This document shows, one piece after another, positions 1 to 9,488 of a DNA stretch of 10,446 bases. Below the pieces are notes generated by a model. That model did not search any database and was not told the origin of the DNA. It saw only the letters and a list, made by a program, of their open reading frames with translations. Source of the stretch: an uncultured Oscillospiraceae bacterium (GTDB lineage: Bacteria; Bacillota; Clostridia; Oscillospirales; Oscillospiraceae); NCBI GenBank assembly GCA_934573945.1, contig CAKTMQ010000048.1, positions 1-10,446 on the forward strand, in the 5' to 3' direction. The stretch's first letter is position 1. Each line of letters starts with the position of its first letter. A program made the position numbers and the translations under genes.

Positions 1-1841
1 ACCCGGCAGATGGATTCCTCCACCTCCTTGGCGGCCACCAGCATCAGGTCGGCCAGCTCGTCGATGACCACCACCACAGTGGGCAGCTTCTTCATCTCCG
101 GGTCGCTCTCGCACAGGGCGTTGAAGCCCGCCAGATCCTTTACGCCCCGCTCGGAGAACAGCTTGTACCGCTTCATCATCTCAAACACCGCCCACTGCAG
201 GGCGCCGGCAGCCTTCTTGGGATCGGTGACCACCGGGATCAGCAGATGGGGGATGCCGTTATAGGGTGCCAGCTCCACCATCTTGGGATCCACCATGATA
301 AAGCGCACCTCGTCCGGCGTGGATTTATACAGCAGACTGACGATCAGGGAATTGGTGCACACAGACTTGCCGGAACCGGTGGTGCCTGCGATGAGCACAT
401 GGGGCAGGCGGGCGATGTTGCCCACGATGCAGCTGCCGCCGATGTCCTTGCCCACGGCGAACGCCACGGTGCTGGGATTGGCGGTAAACTCCCGGGACTC
501 GATCACGTCCCGGATACGGACGGCGGTGACAGCCTTGTTGGGCACCTCGATGCCCACTGCGGAGATCTTGCCGGGAATGGGGGCGATCCGCACACCGGTG
601 GCGCCCAGCGCCAGTGCGATGTCGTCGCTGAGGTTGGTGAGCTTGCTGAGCTTGACGCCCTGATCCAGCGTGAATTCATATCGGGTCACCGACGGGCCGT
701 GCACCACCTCGCCGGGCTTGGCGTCCACCCCGAAGGAGGACAGCGCCGACGCCAGACGCCGGGAATTGAGCCGCAGCTCCGTCCCCACCTCCTGATGGTT
801 GTCCTCCCGGTTTTCATCCAGCAGCGTGATGGGCGGATAGCGGTAGGCGTCCTCGCCCTCCGCCAGCTCCCGCTCGATGGCCTCGCTGACCTCGGCGGTG
901 GCGCTCTCCACCTCCGCCCGGACGGCCTCCTTCCTCTTCTTCTCGGAAACAGGCTCTCTGACCGGCGGCTGTGCCGACGCAGGTGCCGGTGCCTCCGGCG
1001 CAGCGGCCGGTACGGGGTTCAGCACCTCCGCCGGCGTTTTGATGTTGTCCGCTTTGCCGGGGAAGAGACTGGCGGTGCCCGGCCGCAGCGCCGCCACACT
1101 GTCGGCAGGCGGCTCCGTATCCAGCGGGATGTCGATCACCGGACGGCGCTGTCTGACCGGTCGGACAGACGGCTCCTGCTTCACCGGCGGCAGAGGCTCT
1201 TCCTCCTCGTCCTCATCCTCCCACGCAGCGCGCTCCTCCGCCCGGCGGCGCAGCTCCGCCGCCAGCTCCGCAGGCTTGATCTGGATGGCCGCCAGCACGG
1301 CCAGCACCGTCAGCAAAATCGTCAGGATCAGCGACACCACCCGACTGAGCAGCGCCTCCGCCCCCACGGCCAGCGCCCCGGAAATGACGCCGCCGCACAG
1401 CAGGCTCTGTCCGTCCTGCCACAGGGGCTTGATGCCCTCCAGCGAAAAGCTGTAGTCGCCCCGTGCCAGCAGCAGATGCAGCACCATGCCCAGCAGCAGC
1501 GGCAGCAGCAGCGTGCAGGTGGTGCGCAGCGCCACAGGCTGTCCCTTGTGCCGCAGCAGGATCAGTCCGGCATACAGCAGCGCCGGCGCAGCCAGCCAGT
1601 AGCCGTAGCCGAAACAGCCCTTCAGTCCCGACGCCAGCGCCGTCAGCAGAATGGCGTCTACATTAAAATAAGTCACCAGAATACACAGCGCCAGCAGCAG
1701 GCAGATAAGCCCGCCGATCAGCCGGGCATGGGGATCATAGGATGGCGGTGGCGGCGCCTTGCGGCGCTTCGCGCCGCTCTTGCCCCTGCTGCCGCCGCTC
1801 TTGCTGCCGGCACTGTTTTTTTTCTTGGGTGTATTTGCCAT
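1..1841 (-). CDS. ftsK: DNA translocase FtsK/SpoIIIE, partial (C-terminus off the left edge)
   Basis: Membrane-anchored, ATP-driven DNA pump of the FtsK/SpoIIIE family, which clears chromosome DNA from the division or sporulation septum. The frame stays open from the ATG at 1841 to the left edge, giving about 613 residues of a protein usually near 800. Order seen: a Lys/Arg-rich cytosolic tail (residues 1-33); four hydrophobic segments at about 41-60, 82-96, 105-126 and 164-187; an acidic and proline-rich linker; the alpha/beta motor domain with Walker A GTTGSGKS at 486-493; and Walker B VVVVIDE with D594/E595. The rest of the motor and any winged-helix gamma domain lie outside the window. 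The start is supported by GAGGT eight bases upstream, overlapping the uppP stop, so translation is probably coupled to uppP. I cannot tell a division FtsK from a sporulation SpoIIIE from this part; the four-segment anchor fits either. The family call is secure. Confidence 0.96.
   Translation of the reverse strand, partial: MANTPKKKNSAGSKSGGSRGKSGAKRRKAPPPPSYDPHARLIGGLICLLLALCILVTYFNVDAILLTALASGLKGCFGYGYWLAAPALLYAGLILLRHKGQPVALRTTCTLLLPLLLGMVLHLLLARGDYSFSLEGIKPLWQDGQSLLCGGVISGALAVGAEALLSRVVSLILTILLTVLAVLAAIQIKPAELAAELRRRAEERAAWEDEDEEEEPLPPVKQEPSVRPVRQRRPVIDIPLDTEPPADSVAALRPGTASLFPGKADNIKTPAEVLNPVPAAAPEAPAPASAQPPVREPVSEKKRKEAVRAEVESATAEVSEAIERELAEGEDAYRYPPITLLDENREDNHQEVGTELRLNSRRLASALSSFGVDAKPGEVVHGPSVTRYEFTLDQGVKLSKLTNLSDDIALALGATGVRIAPIPGKISAVGIEVPNKAVTAVRIRDVIESREFTANPSTVAFAVGKDIGGSCIVGNIARLPHVLIAGTTGSGKSVCTNSLIVSLLYKSTPDEVRFIMVDPKMVELAPYNGIPHLLIPVVTDPKKAAGALQWAVFEMMKRYKLFSERGVKDLAGFNALCESDPEMKKLPTVVVVIDELADLMLVAAKEVEESICR
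1761..1777. repeat. Perfect GC hairpin within the 5' coding part of ftsK
   Basis: GCGGCGC and GCGCCGC flank a three-base spacer, giving a perfect seven-pair inverted repeat inside the codons for the basic tail (about residues 22-27). It is most likely a by-product of GC-rich Arg/Lys/Ala/Gly codons. Confidence 0.4.
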
Positions 1842-1849
1842 GGTTTACC

Positions 1850-2677
1850 TCACTTGATGGCATTGAGCAGCAGCGTCAGCAGACCTACCGCCCAGCAGTA
1901 GTAAGCAAAAGCGCCGAAGCGCCCCTTCTCCGCCACCATCCGCAGCAGCCGGATGCAGATGTATCCCACCACCGCGGCGGTGATCACGCCCACCAGATAC
2001 ATGGGTACCTCGCCCCAGTTGATACCCGCCTCGGCCGCGTCCTTCAGGCTCAGGATATTGGCGCCCAGCACGGCGGGGATGGACAGCAGGAAGGAAAAGC
2101 GCACGGCAAACTTCCGCTCAAAACCCACAAAGCAGCCTGTGGTGATGGTCATGCCGGAGCGGGAGATGCCCGGCAGGGTAGCGATGGCCTGTCCCACACC
2201 CACCACCAGCACATCCGCCAGCGTGGCATTGCGCTCCGTCTTTTTGCCCTTACGCACCAGATCGCAGGCAAACAGCAAAAAGCCGGTGACCACCAGCGCC
2301 GCGCCGATAAACACCATGTTGCTGCTCAGCGCCTGCACCTTCTTATGGATAGGCAGCAGGAGAAACAGCGGCAGCGTGCCCACAATGATCAGCAGGATCA
2401 GCCGACGGGCAGGCGGCACCTGCCGGGGCGTGGTGCCATGCACCAGATCACTGACGCCGCGGCACAGCTCCACCACCATGTCGCAGATGTCCCGCCAGTA
2501 GGCGGCAAACACCGCCACCAGCGTACCCAGATGGAGCAGCACGTCAAAAAACGCCGGCACCTCCGTGTCCAGACCCAGCAGGTTCCGGGCGATGGACAGA
2601 TGTCCGGAGCTGGAGATAGGCAGGAATTCCGCCAGACCCTGTACCAGCCCCAGCAGGAACGAAGATAGATAGGTCAT
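1850..2677 (-). CDS. uppP: Undecaprenyl-diphosphatase UppP (BacA family)
   Basis: Integral membrane phosphatase that converts undecaprenyl diphosphate to the monophosphate, recycling the lipid carrier for peptidoglycan and other wall polymers; overproduction in this family gives bacitracin resistance. At 275 residues it has the usual family length and is intact. Two signature motifs are visible: QGLAEFLPISSSGH at 13-26, with E17, the serine cluster and H26, and PGISRSGMT at 169-177, with R173. These correspond to the catalytic Glu, Ser/His and Arg region of BacA/UppP. The first Glu of the E-x3-E motif known from E. coli is Gln here (Q13), a change I believe is common in the family. About eight hydrophobic segments are present. 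The start ATG has GAGGTGA seven to eight bases upstream. It is the first gene of a likely uppP-ftsK unit. Confidence 0.97.
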   Translation of the reverse strand: MTYLSSFLLGLVQGLAEFLPISSSGHLSIARNLLGLDTEVPAFFDVLLHLGTLVAVFAAYWRDICDMVVELCRGVSDLVHGTTPRQVPPARRLILLIIVGTLPLFLLLPIHKKVQALSSNMVFIGAALVVTGFLLFACDLVRKGKKTERNATLADVLVVGVGQAIATLPGISRSGMTITTGCFVGFERKFAVRFSFLLSIPAVLGANILSLKDAAEAGINWGEVPMYLVGVITAAVVGYICIRLLRMVAEKGRFGAFAYYCWAVGLLTLLLNAIK

Positions 2678-2775
2678 AGAGTCACCTCATGTCTTTTCTG
2701 AATACTTTTTGTCATATTCGGCAAAATCATTACGTATTGTAATTTTATTGGGATCTTTATCGGGGAAGCTCAACG

Positions 2776-2788
2776 GGTATAGTATACC
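2776..2788. repeat. 13-base palindrome overlapping the uppP -10 element
   Basis: GGTATA-G-TATACC is a perfect inverted repeat around a single central base and covers the minus-strand -10. It may be an operator, or merely a by-product of a TATA-rich promoter core. Confidence 0.35.
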
Positions 2789-2789
2789 A
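2781..2789 (-). promoter_or_regulatory. Likely extended -10 promoter element for uppP-ftsK
   Basis: Read on the minus strand this is TGG followed by TATACT, an extended -10 (TGn plus a five-of-six match to TATAAT). No good -35 hexamer sits 16-18 bases further upstream, which is compatible with an extended -10 promoter but lowers certainty. Transcription would begin near 2774, leaving a leader of about 97 bases before uppP. Confidence 0.45.
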
Positions 2790-2860
2790 TAGATATGCTG
2801 AAAATGCCACACTTATTTACTTGCCGCACCTGCGGTGTGTGATGTCAGTAAATCCGGCAG

Positions 2861-2872
2861 ATTTTGCAAAAT
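2861..2872. repeat. 12-base perfect palindrome upstream of the ATPase promoter
   Basis: ATTTTGCAAAAT reads identically on both strands and ends eight bases before the -35 hexamer at 2880. Its position suits an activator or repressor site, or an AT-rich UP-like element. The regulator is unknown. Confidence 0.35.
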
Positions 2873-2879
2873 ATTAATC

Positions 2880-2908
2880 TTGCGAAATCGGATGGTGCGT
2901 GTTATGAT
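2880..2908 (+). promoter_or_regulatory. Sigma-A type promoter of the V-ATPase operon
   Basis: TTGCGA (-35, four of six) at 2880-2885 and TATGAT (-10, five of six) at 2903-2908 are separated by the optimal 17 bases. TG is placed as an extended -10 (TGT-TATGAT). It is the best plus-strand promoter match I found in the intergenic region. Transcription would start near 2915, giving a leader of about 128 bases before the first gene. Confidence 0.7.
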
Positions 2909-2991
2909 AGAAGACAATCCCCGTCTGATCGCAGGGATGGGGCAAATAGGGCGCAGAGATTCCCCTTTGTGTCGTATTATTTTGTATTTCA

Positions 2992-3027
2992 AAGCAGGGG
3001 AGTCCTCACCAGGGGACTCTCCTGCTT
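2992..3027 (+). promoter_or_regulatory. Strong stem-loop in the ATPase operon leader
   Basis: The arms at 2992-3007 and 3012-3027 pair over 16 positions (two of them G-U) around the tetraloop ACCA. The core is AAGCAGG...CCTGCTT. It ends nine bases before the Shine-Dalgarno of the first gene. No run of T follows on either strand, so it is not a standard intrinsic terminator. A 5' stabiliser, a processing site or part of an attenuation or riboswitch-like leader is possible. An alternative pairing of TCCCCTTTG (2961-2969) with CAAA...GGGGA (2990-3001) would exclude it. Confidence 0.6.
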
Positions 3028-3035
3028 GCTCGTAG

Positions 3036-3046
3036 AAAGGCGGTGA
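3036..3046 (+). promoter_or_regulatory. Start-overlapping Shine-Dalgarno of the first ATPase gene
   Basis: AAAGGCGGTGA matches the consensus AAAGGAGGTGA with one mismatch but runs into the GTG codon at 3043 itself. If only AAAGG is used, two bases separate it from GTG. If the full match is used, the in-frame CTG at 3052 would be better spaced. No other suitable in-frame start exists nearby. Confidence 0.5.
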
Positions 3047-3366
3047 ATGATCTGTACAGAGAAACGATTGAGCAGCTCCAGGCGGTGGAAGCCCGTCTGG
3101 ACGCGGAGAAGGCCGTGGCGCAGCAGGCTGCCCAGGCGCTTGTGACGGCAGCGGAAAAGGACGGCTGCGCGTTGGTGGCGCAGGCGGAAGCGGATCTGCG
3201 TCAGGCCGACCGTGATGCAATCCGCGCAGTAGAGGCGCAGGCCGCTTCCCTCCGTCAGCAGATGCTGGCGGACACGGAACACGCCTGCGGCGACCTGCGC
3301 CAGTCTGCCATGGCTCGCATGGACAAGGCTGTGGCCTATCTCGTAGAAAAGGTGGTGAGACAGTAG
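3043..3366 (+). CDS. ntpF: V-type ATPase peripheral stalk subunit G/H (NtpF/AhaH-like)
   Basis: Small, highly charged, almost wholly alpha-helical protein of 107 residues, rich in Ala, Gln, Glu and Arg in coiled-coil heptad style, with no membrane segment. It ends in AVAYLVEKVV, like the C-terminus of archaeal AhaH and E. hirae NtpF. Such proteins pair with subunit E to make the peripheral stalks that hold the A3B3 head against the membrane subunit I. Sequence in this family is poorly conserved, so the call rests largely on length, composition, the C-terminal pattern and position directly before ntpI, exactly as in the E. hirae operon. The likely start is GTG with a Shine-Dalgarno that touches it; CTG at 3052 is an alternative. 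The stop TAG abuts the ATG of the next gene with no gap. It is the promoter-proximal gene of the operon. Confidence 0.85.
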   Translation: MNDLYRETIEQLQAVEARLDAEKAVAQQAAQALVTAAEKDGCALVAQAEADLRQADRDAIRAVEAQAASLRQQMLADTEHACGDLRQSAMARMDKAVAYLVEKVVRQ

Positions 3367-5804
<2,438 letters not shown>

Positions 5805-5818
5805 GGCGGGTGCCCCGC

Positions 5819-6403
5819 ATGAACGGAATCGAAAAGATCATCCAGCGCATGGAAGCGGACGCCAAAGCGGAGCGGGACAGCATCACCGCCGCCGCGCAGA
5901 CGCAGGCTGCCGCCATCCGGCACGACTATCAGGTCACGGCGGACACCATGCAGCAGGACGCCCAGGTGCGCCGTCTGGCGCAGAACGCCGAGCGTCTGGA
6001 GCATCTCAATGGCAGCAGCCAGATGGCCTGCCGCCAGCGGATGCTGGCAGCCAAGCAGGCCGTCATTGACGAGGCCTTCGCCCGCGCCGCCCAGGAGCTG
6101 ACCCATCTGCCGCAGGAGCAGTACGTCCCGCTGCTGGCCTCTCTGGCCGCCGAAAACGGCACCGGCGACGAGGAGATCATCCTCTCCGCCGCCGACCGAG
6201 ATGCCGTGGGACAGGCGGTAGTGGATGCCGCCAAGGCCAAAAAGCCCGGCGCCGCCTTCCGTCTCTCCGACGAGACCCGGGAGCTGGGCGGCGGACTGGT
6301 GCTGCGCCGGGGCAAGGTGGAGCTGAACTGCGGCTTTGCCGAACGGCTCCGCCGGCTGCGGCAGGAGGAATCCTCCCACGTGGCGCAGCTGCTGTTTGAC
6401 TGA
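5819..6403 (+). CDS. ntpE: V-type ATPase subunit E (peripheral stalk)
   Basis: Peripheral stalk protein of 194 residues that pairs with the G/H subunit and binds the top of the A3B3 head. Residues 1 to about 97 form a long charged helix rich in Ala, Gln, Arg and Glu. The C-terminal half is a globular alpha/beta domain ending in the family block GGGLVLRRGKVELNCGF (about 155-173), followed by a short basic helix. The frame is open far upstream into ntpK, but ATG at 5819 is chosen because the family begins MxxIxKII here and AAGGCGG lies nine bases upstream, right at the ntpK stop. Fourteen bases separate it from ntpK. It is intact, with two copies per complex expected from the family. Confidence 0.94.
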   Translation: MNGIEKIIQRMEADAKAERDSITAAAQTQAAAIRHDYQVTADTMQQDAQVRRLAQNAERLEHLNGSSQMACRQRMLAAKQAVIDEAFARAAQELTHLPQEQYVPLLASLAAENGTGDEEIILSAADRDAVGQAVVDAAKAKKPGAAFRLSDETRELGGGLVLRRGKVELNCGFAERLRRLRQEESSHVAQLLFD

Positions 6404-6420
6404 AAGGGGGCGCCCTTTTG
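6401..6420 (+). promoter_or_regulatory. Hairpin pairing the ntpC Shine-Dalgarno with its TTG start
   Basis: AAAGGG (6403-6408), part of the ntpC ribosome site, pairs perfectly with CCCTTT (6413-6418) around the loop GGCG. Two G-U pairs can extend it over the ntpE stop TGA and the TTG start. Ribosomes finishing ntpE would open it, so ntpC translation may depend on ntpE translation. Confidence 0.45.
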
Positions 6421-7401
6421 ACAAAACACAGAAAAGATACGGACTACCTGTTTCTGGCCTCCCGCGTCCGGGCACTGGAGCGCAAGCTGCTGACATCGGC
6501 CAAGCTGGAGCAGCTGCTGACGGCCGGCGACATCGCCGCCTGCGCCCAGCTCCTTACCGAGCTGGGCTATGAGCCGATCCACGACGAGGCCACGCTGCAG
6601 GCCGCTCTGCGGCAGCAGCGGGAAGCGGTTTTCGCCGACGTCGCCCGCTTTATGCCGGAGCCGGAGCTGCTGGACGTATTTCGCCTGAAATACGACTACC
6701 ACAACATCAAGACCCTGCTCAAGAGCGGCAGCGACGGCGAACGCCTGCTGATCGATGCCGGCTGCATCGGCGCCGCCCATATGGCGCAGCAGTATGCCGA
6801 GAGCGGCAGCTGGCAGTTTCTGCCCCCGGAGATGGCCGCCGCGGCCACGGAGGCCGCCGAACTGCTGGCGGAGACCGGCAACGCCCAGCGCAGCGACTTT
6901 GTGCTGGACGGTGCCTACTTCCGGCAGCTGCGCCGTCTGGCGGAGGAGAGCCGCTGCACCTATCTGCAGGACTATATCCGTGCCATGATCGACGCAGCCA
7001 ACCTCCGCTCTCTGGTACGAACGGCGCGGCTCCACAGCGACCCCGGCTTCCTCCGGCAGGTACTGTTCGACGGCGGCAGCATCACCGTGGATACCATCCT
7101 CTCCCACATCGGCGGCGGCATCGCCCCGCTGTATCACGCCACCCCCTTCCGGGAGGCGGCGGAGGCCGGCGAGGAGACGCTCCACGGCAGCAGCCTGACG
7201 GTCTTTGAGCGCGCCTGTGACAACGCCGTGCTGGCCGCCGCCGGGAAAGCCCGCAGCGTCCCCTTCGGCGTGGAGGTGGTGCTGGGCTATCTGGCCGCCA
7301 AGGAATCGGAGTGGGTGGCCGTGCGCATCATCATGTCGGGACGTATGGCCGGCATGACGGCAGACGCCATACGGGAAAGGCTGCGTGATCAGTATGTATA
7401 A
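6418..7401 (+). CDS. ntpC: V-type ATPase subunit C (central rotor adaptor, AC39/d type)
   Basis: Funnel-like all-helical subunit that sits on the K ring and couples it to the central D-F shaft; one copy per complex is expected. Its 327 residues fit the family (vATP-synt AC39). Near the N-terminus is the recognisable DTDYLFLASRVRALE block, and FRLKYDYHNIKTLLKS lies around residue 90. The first of these places the start at TTG 6418, which has AAAGGGGG seven bases upstream; no ATG fits. Fourteen bases lie between it and the ntpE stop. The weak start codon and the hairpin over its ribosome site suggest lowered or coupled translation. Its 3' end overlaps the next gene by 8 to 17 bases. Confidence 0.94.
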   Translation: MTKHRKDTDYLFLASRVRALERKLLTSAKLEQLLTAGDIAACAQLLTELGYEPIHDEATLQAALRQQREAVFADVARFMPEPELLDVFRLKYDYHNIKTLLKSGSDGERLLIDAGCIGAAHMAQQYAESGSWQFLPPEMAAAATEAAELLAETGNAQRSDFVLDGAYFRQLRRLAEESRCTYLQDYIRAMIDAANLRSLVRTARLHSDPGFLRQVLFDGGSITVDTILSHIGGGIAPLYHATPFREAAEAGEETLHGSSLTVFERACDNAVLAAAGKARSVPFGVEVVLGYLAAKESEWVAVRIIMSGRMAGMTADAIRERLRDQYV

Positions 7402-7702
7402 GATCGCTGTCATCGGCGACCGGGACAGCGTGCTGGGTTTCCGCGCGCTGGGACTGGACGTGTTCTTCGCCGGCGACGCCGAGACCGCCCGCAAAACGCT
7501 GCACCGTCTGGCGCAGCAGGAGTACGCGGTCATTTATATCACCGAGCAGCTGGCACAGGATCTGACGGGTGAGATCACCCGCTACAAGGACGCGGTCATG
7601 CCCGCCGTCATCCTGATCCCCGGCAAGGGCGGCTCACTGGGGCTGGCCGGCCACGCACTGCAGGCGGCAGTGGAACGCGCCATCGGCGCGGATATTTCCT
7701 GA
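7394..7702 (+). CDS. ntpG: V-type ATPase subunit F (central stalk; NtpG in E. hirae naming)
   Basis: Small Rossmann-like protein of 102 residues that binds subunit D in the central rotating stalk and modulates ATPase activity. The opening [20 protein letters not shown] matches the family start (KIAVIGD-x-D-x-V-x-GFR). A mid-protein stretch, [11 protein letters not shown], and a later block, [11 protein letters not shown], are also typical. I chose ATG 7394 because it puts that motif at the N-terminus. GTG at 7385, three codons upstream, has GAAAGG four bases before it and may be used instead (105 residues). Either way it overlaps the end of ntpC, implying coupling. The E. hirae symbol for this subunit is ntpG; other organisms call it subunit F. 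Confidence 0.93.
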   Translation: MYKIAVIGDRDSVLGFRALGLDVFFAGDAETARKTLHRLAQQEYAVIYITEQLAQDLTGEITRYKDAVMPAVILIPGKGGSLGLAGHALQAAVERAIGADIS

Positions 7703-7715
7703 AAGGAGCAAGATA

Positions 7716-9488
7716 ATGGGTAAGATCATCAAAGTCTCCGGTCCTCTGGTCATGGCCGACGGCATGGCGGACGCCAGTATGGCGGACGTGGTGCGGGTAG
7801 GCGACCAGCAGCTGATCGGAGAGATCCTGAATATGACCGGCGACCGCGCCTCCATTCAGGTATATGAAGAGACGTCCGGTCTCGGCCCCGGCGCGGAGGT
7901 GGTCACCACCGGCGCGCCGCTGAGCGTAGAGCTCGGCCCCGGCCTGATCGAGAATATCTACGACGGCATCCAGCGTCCATTGGAGGAGATCGTCCGCCGG
8001 GTGGGTGCCAACATCACCCGCGGCATCCAGGTGCCGCCGCTGGATCGTGAAAAGCTGTGGCGCTTTACACCTGTTGCCGCCGTTGGCGACAGCGTCACCG
8101 GCGGTGACGTGCTGGGCACCGTGCCCGAGACGGAATCGGTGCTGCACAAGATCATGGTGCCCAACGGCGTCACCGGCACCGTGGAATGGCTGGCAGAGGC
8201 AGGACAGTACAACATCACCCAGCCCATCGCCCGCGTCCGCGCCGCGGACGGTCAGACGCGTGAGCTGACCATGGTGCAGAAATGGCCTGTCCGCGTAGGC
8301 CGCCCCTACAAGAAGAAATTCCCGCCGGTCAGGCCGCTGCAGTCCGGCCAGCGGGTCATCGACACCATGTTCCCCATCGCCAAGGGCGGTACCGCCGCCG
8401 TGCCCGGTCCCTTCGGCTCCGGCAAAACGGTGGTGCAGCATCAGCTGGCCAAGTGGGCGGACGTAGACATCGTCATCTACATCGGCTGCGGCGAGCGCGG
8501 CAACGAGATGACCGACGTGCTGCGGGAATTCCCCGAGCTGACCGACCCCCGCACCGGTGAGAGCCTGATGAAGCGCACGGTGCTGATCGCCAACACCTCC
8601 GATATGCCGGTGGCCGCCCGTGAGGCATCCGTCTATACCGGCATCACCATCGCCGAGTACTTCCGCGACATGGGCTACGACGTGGCCGTCATCGCCGACT
8701 CCACCTCCCGCTGGGCGGAAGCCCTCCGCGAGATGTCCGGCCGTCTGGAGGAGATGCCCGGTGAAGAGGGCTACCCCGCCTACCTGGCCTCCCGTCTGGC
8801 GCAGTTCTATGAGCGCGCCGGCGTGGTGCAGTGCGTGGGCACCGAGGAGCGTACCGGCTCCCTGACCGCCGTAGGCGCCGTGTCGCCTCCGGGCGGCGAC
8901 CTCTCCGAGCCGGTGGCGCAGGCCACCATGCGCATCGTCAAGGTGTTCTGGTCGCTGGATGCGTCCCTGGCCTACCGCCGTCACTTCCCCGCCATCAACT
9001 GGCTGAACTCCTACTCCCTGTATCTGGATTCCGTGTCCGCCTGGTTCGATGAGAATCTGGGCACGGAGTTCATGGCCAACCGCAACCGTGCTATGCATCT
9101 GCTGCAGGAGGAGAACGAGCTCAACGAGATCGTGCAGCTGGTGGGCAAGGACTCCCTCTCCCCCCGGGATCAGCTGACGCTGGAGATCGCCCGGATGCTG
9201 CGGGAGGACTTCCTGCAGCAGAACGCCTTTATGGACGTGGACTCCTATTCCAGCTTCGACCGGCAGAAGCGCCTGATGGCGCTGATCCTCCACTACGAGG
9301 ATCTGTGCCGCGACGCCATCGCCAAGGGCGTGTCACTGGAGGCGCTGTACACCCTGCCCGCCCGCGAGAAGCTGGGCTGGGCGAAGTACGCCGCGGCAGA
9401 CGCCTACGCCGCCAACTACCAGCAGGTACAGGTGGAGATGGAGCAGGAGATCGACGCACTCATCAAGAAAGCAGGTGAGGAAGAATGA
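7716..9488 (+). CDS. ntpA: V-type ATPase catalytic subunit A
   Basis: Catalytic nucleotide-binding subunit, three per A3B3 head, that hydrolyses ATP to drive the rotor or makes ATP when run in reverse. It has 590 residues, full family length. Features in order: the N-terminal beta-barrel ([11 protein letters not shown] near residue 7); the A-type non-homologous insert; the P-loop GPFGSGKT at 231-238 with K237; the catalytic GERGNEM with E260 and R261; [20 protein letters not shown]; and the [10 protein letters not shown] segment before the helical C-terminal domain. No intein or frameshift is visible. ATG 7716 has AAAGGAG seven bases upstream, 13 bases after the ntpG stop. Its stop overlaps the ntpB start. 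Confidence 0.98.
   Translation: MGKIIKVSGPLVMADGMADASMADVVRVGDQQLIGEILNMTGDRASIQVYEETSGLGPGAEVVTTGAPLSVELGPGLIENIYDGIQRPLEEIVRRVGANITRGIQVPPLDREKLWRFTPVAAVGDSVTGGDVLGTVPETESVLHKIMVPNGVTGTVEWLAEAGQYNITQPIARVRAADGQTRELTMVQKWPVRVGRPYKKKFPPVRPLQSGQRVIDTMFPIAKGGTAAVPGPFGSGKTVVQHQLAKWADVDIVIYIGCGERGNEMTDVLREFPELTDPRTGESLMKRTVLIANTSDMPVAAREASVYTGITIAEYFRDMGYDVAVIADSTSRWAEALREMSGRLEEMPGEEGYPAYLASRLAQFYERAGVVQCVGTEERTGSLTAVGAVSPPGGDLSEPVAQATMRIVKVFWSLDASLAYRRHFPAINWLNSYSLYLDSVSAWFDENLGTEFMANRNRAMHLLQEENELNEIVQLVGKDSLSPRDQLTLEIARMLREDFLQQNAFMDVDSYSSFDRQKRLMALILHYEDLCRDAIAKGVSLEALYTLPAREKLGWAKYAAADAYAANYQQVQVEMEQEIDALIKKAGEEE

Larger units (their letters stand above)
2678..3042. other. Divergent intergenic region between uppP and the ATPase operon
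   Basis: This 365-base gap is clearly AT-richer than the genes around it and lies between divergent transcription units. The left part is the likely leader of uppP, with a short ATTAC/GTAAT inverted repeat (2729-2743). Around 2776-2789 lies an extended -10 element for the minus strand. At 2861-2908 are a 12-base palindrome and the plus-strand promoter. The final 128 bases are the probable leader of the ATPase operon and contain a strong stem-loop. I see no convincing protein gene here. Confidence 0.8.

Noticed and set aside
246..1901. Open frame of 551 codons on the plus strand across ftsK
   Set aside because: Arg/Gln/His-rich shadow of the minus-strand ftsK frame, which carries Walker A and B motifs.
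2992..3027. Intrinsic terminator between the two divergent units
   Set aside because: The stem is strong, but neither flank has the run of T needed after the stem, and there is no transcription unit for it to terminate in this divergent arrangement except the ATPase leader itself.
2835..3035. 66-codon plus-strand frame beginning before the ATPase promoter
   Set aside because: Its start lies upstream of the predicted transcription start and lacks a ribosome site. Only the inner ATG at 2937 was kept, as a weak possibility.
2813..3220. Minus-strand frame of 135 codons in the intergenic region
   Set aside because: Overlaps the promoter, leader and start of the ATPase operon. It is Pro/Arg-rich at one end, with no Shine-Dalgarno or domain.
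5929..7533. Open frame of 534 codons antisense to ntpE-ntpC
   Set aside because: It crosses the boundaries of three genuine genes and has no recognisable domain or ribosome site.
7608..9293. Long open frame (561 codons) antisense to ntpA
   Set aside because: It is a product of GC-rich codon bias on the opposite strand. The translation is low-complexity His/Gly/Gln/Arg-rich with no family motif, and ntpA on the other strand is unmistakable.
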